Shown here piece by piece: positions 18,204 to 26,422 of a stretch of 56,921 nt of DNA (positions are counted from its first letter, which is position 1; every line of letters starts with the position of its first letter). The position numbers and the translations under genes are program-made. The notes below the pieces were generated by a model. That model was not told the origin of the DNA, made no database searches, and saw only the letters and a program-made list of their open reading frames with translations. The stretch is taken from the NCBI GenBank assembly GCA_964598005.1, contig CAZRAL010000012.1, positions 1-56,921 of the forward strand, written 5' to 3'. Source of the stretch: CAZRAL01 sp964598005 (lineage in GTDB: Bacteria > Pseudomonadota > Gammaproteobacteria > Burkholderiales > Usitatibacteraceae).

Positions 18204-19096
18204 AGCCCCTTGTCTTTACATTTCCGGGAAACGAAACCTTCGGTACGCTTTTCACTTCAGCCTTATCCGCCGAGGCTGGGATGCTGAACTATCGCCGTTT
18301 CCCCGATGGCGAATCTTATTTGCGTTTTGCCACGGCCCTCGAAGGCCGGGCTGTCGTGCTGGTCGAGACATTGAATGCGCCGGACGAAAAAACGCTCTCA
18401 CTGCTTTTCGCGGCCCGCACCGCCAGGGAGCTGGGCGCGACCAGCGTGGGACTGGTCGCCCCCTATCTGGCGTATATGCGACAGGACAAACGCTTTCAAA
18501 CCGGCGAAGCGATCACCTCGGTGCACTACGCTGCGTTGCTTTCGCAAACCTTCGATTGGCTGGCCTGCGTTGATCCCCATTTGCATCGCTACAGCTCACT
18601 GGCGGATATTTATTCGATCCCGGCCCTGGCCGTGGATGCTGCGCCGTTGCTGTCAACCTGGGTGAAGGCGCAGGTTTCTCATCCCCTCATCGTGGGGCCC
18701 GATGCAGAAAGCGAGCAGTGGGCTGCAGCACTGGCCGCTGCTATCGGTGCACCGCACGTCGTGCTGGAAAAAATACGTCACGGCGACCGCGAAGTCGTGT
18801 TGTCGCTGCCCAATATGGAAAAGTGGCGGGGCCGGACGCCGGTATTGGTGGACGATATTATTTCATCGGGCCGGACGATGATTTCCGCCGCGGGCAAACT
18901 GCGGCAGACCGGCTTTCCGCCGCCCTATTGTTTGGGTATTCATGGGCTGTTTGCCGAAGACGCTTATTCCATGCTGCAAGGCGCAGGAGTGGCAGGTATT
19001 GTGACGACCAATACCGTTCCGCATGTTTCAAACGCCATCGATGTGAGCACACTGCTGGCGGGTGCGGCCAGCGCGCTAGTCAGCGCATTTTTGTAA
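18200..19096 (+). CDS. Ribose-phosphate pyrophosphokinase homologue
   Basis: A 298-residue protein of the PRPP synthase family. It has FPDGESYLRF near residue 34, the catalytic flexible-loop counterpart LEKIRHGDREV, DPHLHRY and the ribose-5-phosphate loop VDDIISSGRTM. Typical bacterial Prs proteins are about 315 residues with KRR in the flexible loop; this one is shorter and more like archaeal forms, so it is probably a second, specialised paralogue. Translation begins at GTG 18200 and overlaps the phosphorylase stop. In the operon it could make PRPP from ribose 5-phosphate, or pass ribose phosphates between salvage and carbon metabolism. No ADP/AMP-control residues were assessed. Confidence 0.88.
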   Translation: MKPLVFTFPGNETFGTLFTSALSAEAGMLNYRRFPDGESYLRFATALEGRAVVLVETLNAPDEKTLSLLFAARTARELGATSVGLVAPYLAYMRQDKRFQTGEAITSVHYAALLSQTFDWLACVDPHLHRYSSLADIYSIPALAVDAAPLLSTWVKAQVSHPLIVGPDAESEQWAAALAAAIGAPHVVLEKIRHGDREVVLSLPNMEKWRGRTPVLVDDIISSGRTMISAAGKLRQTGFPPPYCLGIHGLFAEDAYSMLQGAGVAGIVTTNTVPHVSNAIDVSTLLAGAASALVSAFL

Positions 19097-19165
19097 TTTC
19101 CCGGTTTCCTGTTTTATCATGCCTCTTCAATAGGTTTTTTCACACAAACGTCGGAGGAGAAGAAC

Positions 19166-19592
19166 ATGATCGGCTACGTCACATTCGGCACCAATAATCT
19201 AGAAAAGGCAATCAAGTTTTACGATGAGCTGCTGGCTGTCGTCGGCGGCAAGCGCTTTATGGAACTGGATCGCGGTTTACGATGAGCTGCTGGCTGTCGT
19301 CGGCGGCAAGCGCTTTATGGAACTGGATCGCGGCATGGCTTGGGCCGTGAGTCCGAGCACACCGGGATTTGGCGTGATGAAACCCTTTGATGGCAAGCCT
19401 GCGACGGTGGGCAATGGCGTGATGGTGGCGCTGGTGGTCGACAGCCGGGACAAGGTCGATGCGCTGTACAAAAAGGCCATCGCATTGGGCGGCAAGGACG
19501 AGGGTGCGCCGGGCCCGCGCGGTGAAGGCTTTTATGCCGGCTATTTCCGCGATCTGGATGGAAACAAGCTCAACGCTTTTTGCATGGGGTAG
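19166..19592 (+). pseudogene. VOC family (glyoxalase-like) gene broken by a 58-bp duplication
   Basis: The gene starts at ATG 19166 behind an excellent GGAGGAGA site and encodes MIGYVTFGTNNLEKAIKFYD, a VOC-fold beginning. After 39 codons it meets TGA (19283-19285) because a perfect 58-bp tandem duplication shifts the frame. Removing one copy restores a 122-residue protein ending GYFRDLDGNKLNAFCMG, the normal VOC length. The second part is open from an internal ATG at 19224, but without a ribosome site and without the first beta-alpha unit. The rest of the frame is undamaged, so the event is recent, reversible, or an assembly artefact. The substrate of the intact enzyme is unknown. Confidence 0.85.
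19218..19333 (+). repeat. Perfect 58-bp tandem duplication
   Basis: Bases 19218-19275 are repeated without a mismatch at 19276-19333, beginning tttacgatgagctgctggct. The unit length is one more than a multiple of three, so the second copy is read in a different frame and breaks the VOC gene. Identity of the copies means the event is very young or technical. Confidence 0.95.
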
Positions 19593-19599
19593 TGCCCAA

Positions 19600-19740
19600 C
19601 AGTTTGTTGAAACTCTGCTGCGCTTGGTGATGCGGCATTGGAAATAGGCTCAAAATCCTCATGGTTAGCCCAATACATTCCGGTTTTTCGCCCATATCTG
19701 CCTTGCCTGACCTACGCTCGCTACGAATTTCAACAAACTG
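19600..19740. mobile_element. Foldback/MITE-like element, copy 2
   Basis: A 141-bp relative of the element at 7008-7156. Its ends are cagtttgttgaaact (19600-19614) and aatttcaacaaactg (19726-19740), inverted repeats with one mismatch. The interior shares ctgctgcgcttgg, ctcaaaatcctcatg and acattccggtttttcgccca with copy 1 but has diverged elsewhere. It lies seven bases after the broken VOC gene. It is non-coding and can fold into a long hairpin. Confidence 0.8.
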
Positions 19741-19835
19741 CCAAACACCATTTCAACTTTTTGTCGGTTTCTTCTTTTTCCCCAATAGGTTTTCGGTGTT
19801 TGTCGCCGGTACAACGATTCTCAATCTCCCCTCCG

Positions 19836-19856
19836 CCCCTCTTTTCCAAAGAGGGG
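19836..19856 (-). terminator. Stem-loop of a dispersed repeat, 3' of dusA
   Basis: A perfect 9-bp stem, cccctcttt and aaagagggg, with a 3-base loop. It lies 14 bases beyond the dusA stop on the minus strand, so it could end dusA transcription, though there is no strong T run. About 40 bases around it recur inverted at 30235-30290, so it is also part of a dispersed repeat. Confidence 0.45.
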
Positions 19857-19869
19857 AACCAACAAACCA

Positions 19870-20844
19870 TTATCCCGTTGCAGCATCGAGCACTTGCGCC
19901 ACCCGCTCGATATCCGCACCGGTTATCCGGCGTCTCCAGGCGCGGGCGCCCGAAAGCCCTTTGTAGAGCCCCACCATATGGCGCATCACCGCGTGGCGCG
20001 GCACGCCTTGAGCGATTTGCGTATCGGCATAAGCATTCATGGCCGCTTCCACCGCTTCGCGCGAGGCTGTTTCATGATCGTCGCCATAAAAGTCCCGGTC
20101 GACAGTCGATAGCCAATAAGGGTTGTGATACGCCTCGCGCCCAACCATAACACCATCCACATGCTGGAGATGTTGGCGAATTGCGTCGGAGGTTGTGATG
20201 CCGCCATTAAGAACAATGGTCAAATGAGGGAAGTCGCGCTTTAATTGGTAGACATAGTCGTATTTTAGCGGTGGAATTTCCCGATTTTCTTTTGGTGACA
20301 AGCCCTTCAGCACTGCATTGCGCGCATGGGCGATAAAAACCATGCAACCGGCCTCAGCCACCGTACCAACAAAGTCGCGAACAAAGCCGTATTCGTCGAT
20401 ACGGTCAATGCCGATGCGGTGCTTGACGGTAACCGGAATACGCGTGCATGAGCCCAGCGCGTCGAGCATGGCCTTGACGCAATCGGCCACCAATTGAGGC
20501 TCCGCCATCAGGCAAGCGCCAAAGCTGCCGCGCTGCACGCGCTCCGAAGGGCAGCCGCAATTCAGATTGATTTCGTCGTAGCCCCATTGCGCACCCAGCT
20601 GTGCGCAGGTGGCGAGATCGGCGGGGTCACTGCCGCCTAATTGCAACGCGATTGGATGCTCGCTCGGGTCGAAATCGAGATGGCGCGGCCGATTGCCGTG
20701 CAACAGCGCGCCTGTTGTCACCATTTCCGTATAAAGCCGGGTATGGCGCGTGAGTTGCCGGTGAAAGTAGCGGCAGTGGCGGTCTGTCCAGTCCATCATC
20801 GGCGCGATGGCAATACGGTGACTGGGCATGGTGAAGGTTGGCAT
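19870..20844 (-). CDS. dusA: tRNA-dihydrouridine synthase A
   Basis: A 324-residue flavoenzyme that reduces uridines 20 and 20a in the D-loop of tRNA with NADPH. It has the FMN-barrel opening IAPMMDWTDRHCRYFHR, the substrate loop NLNCGCPSERVQRGSFGACLM with the catalytic Cys, KHRIGID, and the DusA-type VMVGREAYHNP segment. I start it at ATG 20844, though no ribosome site is evident; an upstream in-frame ATG at 20874 and a downstream one at 20829 are alternatives. The length is normal for the family. It is divergent from creD, and the 137 bases between them hold both promoters. Confidence 0.93.
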   Translation of the reverse strand: MPTFTMPSHRIAIAPMMDWTDRHCRYFHRQLTRHTRLYTEMVTTGALLHGNRPRHLDFDPSEHPIALQLGGSDPADLATCAQLGAQWGYDEINLNCGCPSERVQRGSFGACLMAEPQLVADCVKAMLDALGSCTRIPVTVKHRIGIDRIDEYGFVRDFVGTVAEAGCMVFIAHARNAVLKGLSPKENREIPPLKYDYVYQLKRDFPHLTIVLNGGITTSDAIRQHLQHVDGVMVGREAYHNPYWLSTVDRDFYGDDHETASREAVEAAMNAYADTQIAQGVPRHAVMRHMVGLYKGLSGARAWRRRITGADIERVAQVLDAATG

Positions 20845-20981
20845 GAGCGTTAGTTTAACGCGGCAAAAAGGCAAGGCCTCGCAAAGCCTTCACTTCCCCG
20901 CCATTTTTGTGCCGCATTTTCCAGCGCTTTGCGACACCTTCGCCCGGCAAGCTGCACGAGTGTCTATTTTGGGAGCAAATC

Positions 20982-22412
20982 ATGAAAAATAATTCTGGAT
21001 TCAGTTTGGGGCTGAAGTTGCTGATGTTGGGGGTCGTGGTCATTGTACTGATCGGCGCGTTGAAGTCGATCGAATCGAAAATTTATGAGCGCACAGAGCG
21101 GCGCGATAGCGTCATTCGTCAACTGGCCTCGGAATATGCAGGGGCACAGGAAATGACCGGCCCCTTGCTGGTGCTCGAATGCCGCATGAAAGTGATTTCG
21201 AAAGTAACCAAAAAAATTGAAAGCGAAAGCTGCGCACCTAAAACCATCCGGCCGAGCACCTTGACGGTGAAAGGGCATGTCGAACCCGATCAACGTCGGC
21301 GCGGCATTTATCAGGCACGCACGTTCGACGCCGCGCTGGAGATCGCGGCGGAATTCCGTGTGCCGCGTATGCCACGTAACGACGAAGTGGTCACCTACCA
21401 TGAGCCAACGCTGGTTTTTGCCATCAGCGATGTGCGGGGCATTCGCGAATTTACTGTCACCGATTCAGGAGGCAATGCGTTGAACGTCAAGCCCGGGTTT
21501 CCCGTTACCATGGAAGGGCATAAGGGAACGGGTGTCCATCTTTCCTTAAACGATCGCATTCCGGCAGAGGGAGGAACCGTGCAATTCCGTTCCAAATTAC
21601 GCCTGGCAGGCAGCGGCACGCTGGCAGTGGTGCCGTTGGGCGAGGCGAACCGTATTGCGCTCGATTCGCCCTGGCCGCATCCCGGTTTCATCGGCAGCTT
21701 TCTACCCTCCACACGGACCATTGCACCAGATGGCTTTAATGCGCAGTGGGTCGTTTCCGATCTGGCCACGGGTGGCGAAAATGTGCTGACCCGCCTGGGG
21801 CTGGATGGATCCAAACAAAATGTTGAACAACGCAACATTCAGATCGAGGGTGTGGTGCATCCGGCCGAAACGTTCGGTTCGCGGCCCGTCGCGGCGGTGG
21901 CGCTGGTCGAGCCGGTCGATCAATACACCCTGTCCGACCGGGCCGTCCGTTATGGTTTTCTTTTTGTTTTGCTGACGCTGGGCAGCGTATTCCTGTTTGA
22001 AATATTGAAGAGCGCACGGGTTCACCCGGTTCAATATCTGTTGGCGGGGCTGGCGGTAACGGTGTTTTTCATTTTGCTGTTTGCGCTATCGGAGCATCTT
22101 GCTTTCGTGATGTCGTATATTGCGGCAGCGACGGCCTGCGTGCTTTTGCTGGCCTACTACGCCATGTACATGCTGAAATCGCTGTGGCGCGGGTGTGTAT
22201 TCGGGCTGGGCATTGCGCTGTTGTATGGGGCGCTGTATTTCTTGTTGACGCTGGAAGATACGGCCTTCCTGATCGGTGCCGTGATGACGTTTGTGGCGCT
22301 CGCTGCGGCCATGATCCTGACTCGCAAAATAGATTGGTATGCGTTGGGTGAAAGCAAATCGTCGCCTGTTTCATCGCCATCGCCATCGGCAACCGCACCT
22401 GCTGCAAACTAA
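20982..22412 (+). CDS. creD: Inner membrane protein CreD
   Basis: A 476-residue inner-membrane protein of the CreD family. It has one N-terminal helix (LGLKLLMLGVVVIVLIGALK), a large periplasmic beta-rich domain (about 45-325), and a bundle of about five to six helices (about 335-450). The conserved end of the soluble part, VEPVDQYTLSDRAVRYGFLF, is clear. CreD is controlled by the CreBC system in enterobacteria and affects envelope integrity and beta-lactam response. No creB or creC is nearby, so control here is unknown. GGGAG precedes ATG 20982 at a good distance; a frame to 20907 lacks this. The C-terminus is a Ser/Pro-rich tail. Confidence 0.9.
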   Translation: MKNNSGFSLGLKLLMLGVVVIVLIGALKSIESKIYERTERRDSVIRQLASEYAGAQEMTGPLLVLECRMKVISKVTKKIESESCAPKTIRPSTLTVKGHVEPDQRRRGIYQARTFDAALEIAAEFRVPRMPRNDEVVTYHEPTLVFAISDVRGIREFTVTDSGGNALNVKPGFPVTMEGHKGTGVHLSLNDRIPAEGGTVQFRSKLRLAGSGTLAVVPLGEANRIALDSPWPHPGFIGSFLPSTRTIAPDGFNAQWVVSDLATGGENVLTRLGLDGSKQNVEQRNIQIEGVVHPAETFGSRPVAAVALVEPVDQYTLSDRAVRYGFLFVLLTLGSVFLFEILKSARVHPVQYLLAGLAVTVFFILLFALSEHLAFVMSYIAAATACVLLLAYYAMYMLKSLWRGCVFGLGIALLYGALYFLLTLEDTAFLIGAVMTFVALAAAMILTRKIDWYALGESKSSPVSSPSPSATAPAAN

Positions 22413-22413
22413 T

Positions 22414-22464
22414 CCGAGCGCTCGGGCTGGCTTGACGTTGCCGCAACGCATCGCGTGTTGCGGC
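22414..22464. terminator. Paired stem-loops between convergent genes
   Basis: Two inverted repeats fill the gap between creD and the convergent TPR gene: the perfect palindrome ccgagcgctcgg (22414-22425) and an 8-bp stem gccgcaac/gttgcggc with a 9-base loop (22440-22464). No long T run follows, so this is only a probable bidirectional transcription end. Confidence 0.4.
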
Positions 22465-22488
22465 AGCGCGTTTTGACGAATGGGGATT

Positions 22489-23280
22489 TCAGCGTGGCTT
22501 GGCCCGGATAGCGGCGGCGCGCTTTTCCATCGCTTTGGCTTCCGCTTTCCGGGCGGTCTTATTGTAAAGACGGGCCAATTTCTCAAAGGTCTTGGCGACA
22601 TTGATATGGCCTGGGCCTAGCTTTTTTTCGAAGATGACCAAAGCACGTTGATAGAGTGATTCTGCTTGTCGGTATTGTCTTTGATCGTAATACAACGCCG
22701 CAAGCTGGTCTAAAGCAACAGCTACTGCGAGGTGATCTGGGCCGTGCACTTTTTCCTCAATTGCCAAGATGCGTTGATACAGCGGCTCAGCTTGCTGATA
22801 TTGGCCTTGATCAAGATACAGCTTTCCGAATTCGTTCAGTGTGTCGGTCACATAAACGTTATCAAAAAGGCCATACTTTTTTTCATAAAACACCAAGGTA
22901 CGTTGATAGAACGGTACCGCTTGTTGGTATTGACCATGATCATGGTATAGCTTCGCAAGGTTATACAAGACCCCGGCTACATGGTCGTCCCCGGCTACGG
23001 AATCAGGTTTTTTTTCGTAAATCGCCAGCGCACGCTGATATAAAGGTGCCGCCTGCTGGTATTGGCCTTTTCGGTGGAACAAAAATGCAAGGCTGTTAGA
23101 GGCGTTCGCTACCTCGTCGTGATCGGGGCCGTACATTTGTTCAATTCGCCGGAGCTCATTTTGAGCATCCACAATGGTTTGGTCAGATATCGATTCGGTT
23201 TCTTTTGGCTGCGCGCTGTGGCCGGGCAGTTGCGTCAATAGTAAAAGGAATATAGCAAGATTAAGCAAGAATGGTTTCAA
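22489..23280 (-). CDS. Exported tetratricopeptide-repeat protein (kinesin light chain type)
   Basis: A 263-residue protein. A signal peptide (about 1-23, ending GHSA) is followed by an N-terminal helix pair and five TPR units of about 42 residues of the kinesin light chain kind, with repeats such as GQYQQAAPLYQRALAIYEKK and GPDHLAVA. These solenoids bind protein partners. The C-terminus is basic and Ala-rich. Location in the periplasm is expected; the partner is unknown. Codon-level near-identity between repeats suggests recent internal duplication. It is convergent with creD and divergent from bioA, and no operon partner is seen. Confidence 0.85.
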   Translation of the reverse strand: MKPFLLNLAIFLLLLTQLPGHSAQPKETESISDQTIVDAQNELRRIEQMYGPDHDEVANASNSLAFLFHRKGQYQQAAPLYQRALAIYEKKPDSVAGDDHVAGVLYNLAKLYHDHGQYQQAVPFYQRTLVFYEKKYGLFDNVYVTDTLNEFGKLYLDQGQYQQAEPLYQRILAIEEKVHGPDHLAVAVALDQLAALYYDQRQYRQAESLYQRALVIFEKKLGPGHINVAKTFEKLARLYNKTARKAEAKAMEKRAAAIRAKPR

Positions 23281-23431
23281 AGGGCTCTCCTGAAAGGCAT
23301 AAGGATAAATTTACACACAATCGAGCCGTCATCATAAAGAATAAAGACGACTCATCAATTTATTGGAGAAATGCCTGATTGCGGAACGATGGAGTGTGCG
23401 CAATGCGCGAGTACGCACGTACAATGCGCGC

Positions 23432-24799
23432 ATGACTCGCAATCTCGATCAAATTACCCGCTCGTTGCGCAGTGTGTGGCACCCGTGTACCCAGATGAAA
23501 CATCACGCTGCGGGCGAAAATTCACCGTTTCTGCCATTGATCCCCATCGCGCGCGGTGAAGGCGCGTGGCTGATCGACTTCGAGGGCAACCGTTATCTGG
23601 ACGCCATTAGCTCTTGGTGGACCAATCTGTTCGGCCACGCCAATCCGCGCATCAATGCCGCACTCAAAAAGCAGCTCGATACGCTGGAACACACCATGCT
23701 GGCGGGTTTTACCCACGAACCGGTGATCGAACTTTCCGAGCGGCTGAGCGCACTGACTGGTCTGGGCCACGCTTTTTATGCCAGCGATGGTGCCAGTGCC
23801 AATGAGATTGCCTTGAAGATGAGTTTTCATTTCTGGCGTAATCACGGCCGGCCGGAAAAGCGTACTTTCATAAGCCTGACTGGGGGCTATCACGGTGAAA
23901 CGATCGGTGCATTGTCAGTAACCGACGTGGCGATTTTTCGTGATGCTTATGGGCCTTTATTGGCGAATCATTTACTGACGCCTTTCCCGGGGTCAACCGG
24001 ATTCATGAGCGACGGTAGCGGCCAGAGCAGATCGGCGCAGCAAGCCGCCGCGACACTAGAGCAACTGCTGGTGGAAAAACACCAGCAAATCGCTGCATTG
24101 ATTCTGGAGCCCCTTGTGCAAGGCGCAGCGGGGATGCGTATGTACCACGCCGATTTTTTGCGCCATGCCCGCGCATTGTGTACGCGTTATGACGTGCATT
24201 TGATCGCCGACGAAATCATGACTGGCTTTGGCCGCACCGGCACCTTGTTCGCCTGGGATCAAGTAGAGGCGGTGAAAGCTAACCAAGTCAACTTGCCCGA
24301 TTTCGTCTGCCTCTCCAAAGGCATGACCGGCGGTTATTTGCCGCTTTCCTGTGTGCTGACGACCGACGATATTTATGCTGCGTTTTACCATGACGATACC
24401 GTGCGGGGTTTTTTGCATTCGCATTCTTACACCGGCAATGCGCTGGCGTGCCGGGCCGCATTGACGGTACTGGATATTTTTGCCAGCGACGATGTTCTGG
24501 CGCAAAATCGAAGCAAGGCTACGCGCTGGACAGCCATGCTGGGCGCGCTGGCCGCGCACCCTCGGGTGCAAAATTTCCGCCATCTCGGCATGATCTGGGC
24601 TTTCGAAGTGGAAGATATCCCGCTGGATTTTCCTCGGTGTTTTTTCTCCGCCGCGCTGAAGCGCGGTCTATTGTTGCGGCCTATCGGCAATACGGTGTAT
24701 CTCATGCCGCCTTATGTTGTGCAGGATGACGAATTTAAAGCGATGGTCGAAGGCATCATCGCCATTCTTGATCAAGATTTATGCAAAGGTTCTTTATGA
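23432..24799 (+). CDS. bioA: Adenosylmethionine-8-amino-7-oxononanoate aminotransferase
   Basis: A 455-residue PLP enzyme of class III. It transfers the amino group of S-adenosylmethionine to KAPA to give DAPA, the third-last step of biotin synthesis. Landmarks are VWHPCTQM near the N-terminus, ISSWWTNLFGH, YGDGASANEIALKMSFHFW-like SDGASANEIALK, GYHGETIGALSVTD, the PLP aspartate motif ADEIMTGFGRTGTLFA, and the Schiff-base lysine in LSKGMTGGY. I start it at ATG 23432; the frame to 23363 has no family match. Other bio genes are not in the window. Its end overlaps dacB by four bases. Confidence 0.95.
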   Translation: MTRNLDQITRSLRSVWHPCTQMKHHAAGENSPFLPLIPIARGEGAWLIDFEGNRYLDAISSWWTNLFGHANPRINAALKKQLDTLEHTMLAGFTHEPVIELSERLSALTGLGHAFYASDGASANEIALKMSFHFWRNHGRPEKRTFISLTGGYHGETIGALSVTDVAIFRDAYGPLLANHLLTPFPGSTGFMSDGSGQSRSAQQAAATLEQLLVEKHQQIAALILEPLVQGAAGMRMYHADFLRHARALCTRYDVHLIADEIMTGFGRTGTLFAWDQVEAVKANQVNLPDFVCLSKGMTGGYLPLSCVLTTDDIYAAFYHDDTVRGFLHSHSYTGNALACRAALTVLDIFASDDVLAQNRSKATRWTAMLGALAAHPRVQNFRHLGMIWAFEVEDIPLDFPRCFFSAALKRGLLLRPIGNTVYLMPPYVVQDDEFKAMVEGIIAILDQDLCKGSL

Positions 24800-26262
24800 G
24801 CGTTCGCTTGTTCTTTTTAGTCTGGGCAACATCGTGCTTCGTGCAGGCGCCGACACATGCACAGGCACAAGGCCCCAACGGGCAAGCCATGCCTGCCGCC
24901 ATTGCAGAAATTTTTACCAAGGCCAATATTCCACCCGCGAATGTGGGGCTGCTGGTGCAGGAGTTAGGGGCTGCCGAGCCGTTGCTGGCGCAGAATATCG
25001 ATAAACCTTTCAATCCGGCTTCGGTCATCAAACTGGTCACCACTTATGCAGGTCTGGAGTTGCTCGGCCCGGCGTATGCGTATAAGACCGAAGTCTATAC
25101 GGCGGGGGATTTACACGGCAGCACGTTGCGTGGCGATTTGGTTCTCAAAGGCTACGGTGACCCCAAGTTTACCTTCGAACGCTTTAACCAGTTATTGCGT
25201 CAGTTGCGCGACCGTGGATTGCGCGAAATTCGCGGTGACCTGATTCTCGATGCCGGCTTTTTCGAGGCAGTGGCGTACGACCCTGCCCGTTTCGATGGTG
25301 AGCCGTTACGCGCGTACAACGTGGGCCCGAATGCGCTGATGGTCAATTTCAAGACAGCGCGGTTTTTTTTCTACCCCAGTCTGGACGGCAAATATGTGGC
25401 GATTTCGCCCGATGCCAAGCCCGCGCAACTGGAGGTTGTCAACCACGTCAAACTATCCGGGGAATACTGCGGCGACTGGCGCGAGCGCATCAAGCTCGAG
25501 GTGCAAACCTTGTCTGCTACCCAGCTACGGGTTACCTTCACGGGCAATTACCCGGCGAGTTGCGGCGAAAAGGTGTGGAACGTTTCGGTACTCGATCACG
25601 CGCGGTTTAACGGTGGGCTTTTTGCCAGCGCCTGGCGCGAGTTGGGCGGAGTATGGAAAGGTGCAGTCAGGCTGAGCGGCATACCGCCCGGCGCCCGCCT
25701 GATTGCCACCACCGATTCAGCACCCTTGGCGGAGGTGGTGCGCGATATCAACAAATATTCGAATAATGTGATGGCCCGGCAGGTGTTTCTGACCCTTTCC
25801 GCGGAAACGCTGAAGCAACCGGGTGAAACCGTGCGTTCGGCAAAAATCGTACGCGAATGGCTGGCGGCCAAAAACATTGCCGCGCCTGAACTGGTGCTGG
25901 AAAACGGCTCGGGTTTATCGCGCGCGGAGCGGATCAGCGCGCAGACGCTGGGCAGTCTGTTGCAAGCAGCGTGGAAATCCAGTGTGATGCCGGAGTTCGT
26001 ATCCTCGCTGCCGCTGATTGGCGTGGATGGCACCATGCGCAAACGCGCCAAAGGCGAGAGCGTGGCAGGCAATGCCCGCATCAAGGGGGGCACGCTGAAT
26101 GATGCGCGGGCGATCGCGGGCTATGTGCTGGACCGCAATGGCAAAAACTGGATTGTGGTCATGCTGGTCAATCACCCCAATGCGGGCGCGACGCAGGCTG
26201 CACAGGATGCGCTGTTGCAATGGGTGTATGCGCGCCCGGAAGCGCCCGTTCAAATCCCCTAG
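24796..26262 (+). CDS. dacB: D-alanyl-D-alanine carboxypeptidase/endopeptidase (PBP4)
   Basis: A 488-residue exported low-molecular-mass penicillin-binding protein of the S13 family that trims peptidoglycan side chains or cross-links. A signal peptide (about 1-24, ending THAQA) is followed by the catalytic motifs SVIK in NPASVIKLVTTYAGLELLGP, SNN in INKYSNNVMARQVF, and KGGTLNDAR in place of KTG. An inserted domain lies between the first two motifs, as in PBP4. I prefer ATG 24796, which overlaps the bioA stop (ATGA) and has AAAGG six bases upstream; ATG 24781 is an alternative. The frame is intact. Confidence 0.93.
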   Translation: MSVRLFFLVWATSCFVQAPTHAQAQGPNGQAMPAAIAEIFTKANIPPANVGLLVQELGAAEPLLAQNIDKPFNPASVIKLVTTYAGLELLGPAYAYKTEVYTAGDLHGSTLRGDLVLKGYGDPKFTFERFNQLLRQLRDRGLREIRGDLILDAGFFEAVAYDPARFDGEPLRAYNVGPNALMVNFKTARFFFYPSLDGKYVAISPDAKPAQLEVVNHVKLSGEYCGDWRERIKLEVQTLSATQLRVTFTGNYPASCGEKVWNVSVLDHARFNGGLFASAWRELGGVWKGAVRLSGIPPGARLIATTDSAPLAEVVRDINKYSNNVMARQVFLTLSAETLKQPGETVRSAKIVREWLAAKNIAAPELVLENGSGLSRAERISAQTLGSLLQAAWKSSVMPEFVSSLPLIGVDGTMRKRAKGESVAGNARIKGGTLNDARAIAGYVLDRNGKNWIVVMLVNHPNAGATQAAQDALLQWVYARPEAPVQIP

Positions 26263-26422
26263 GAGCCCACTCGGCAATGTTGGGCTTATAAGATCGGCAT
26301 TTTTATTACCTGAGGGCCCAATTTTCGGTTAAAGTTATGTACAGTTATCTTGCCACTATGTGGCATCAGGCGGCATCAGATGTCAACGCAGTTTGTTAAT
26401 GTTTCGAAAATCGGAGGGCGTT

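Noticed and set aside
23395..23434. Repeated caatgcgcg motifs just ahead of bioA
   Set aside because: They are short, GC-simple and do not form a convincing operator such as a BirA site.
26351..26395. Inverted and direct repeats (tgcca-N5-tggca and ggcatcag twice) before the IPTL-CTERM gene, considered as a sigma54 or activator site
   Set aside because: The spacing between GG and GC does not fit a -24/-12 promoter and no known regulator motif matches well.
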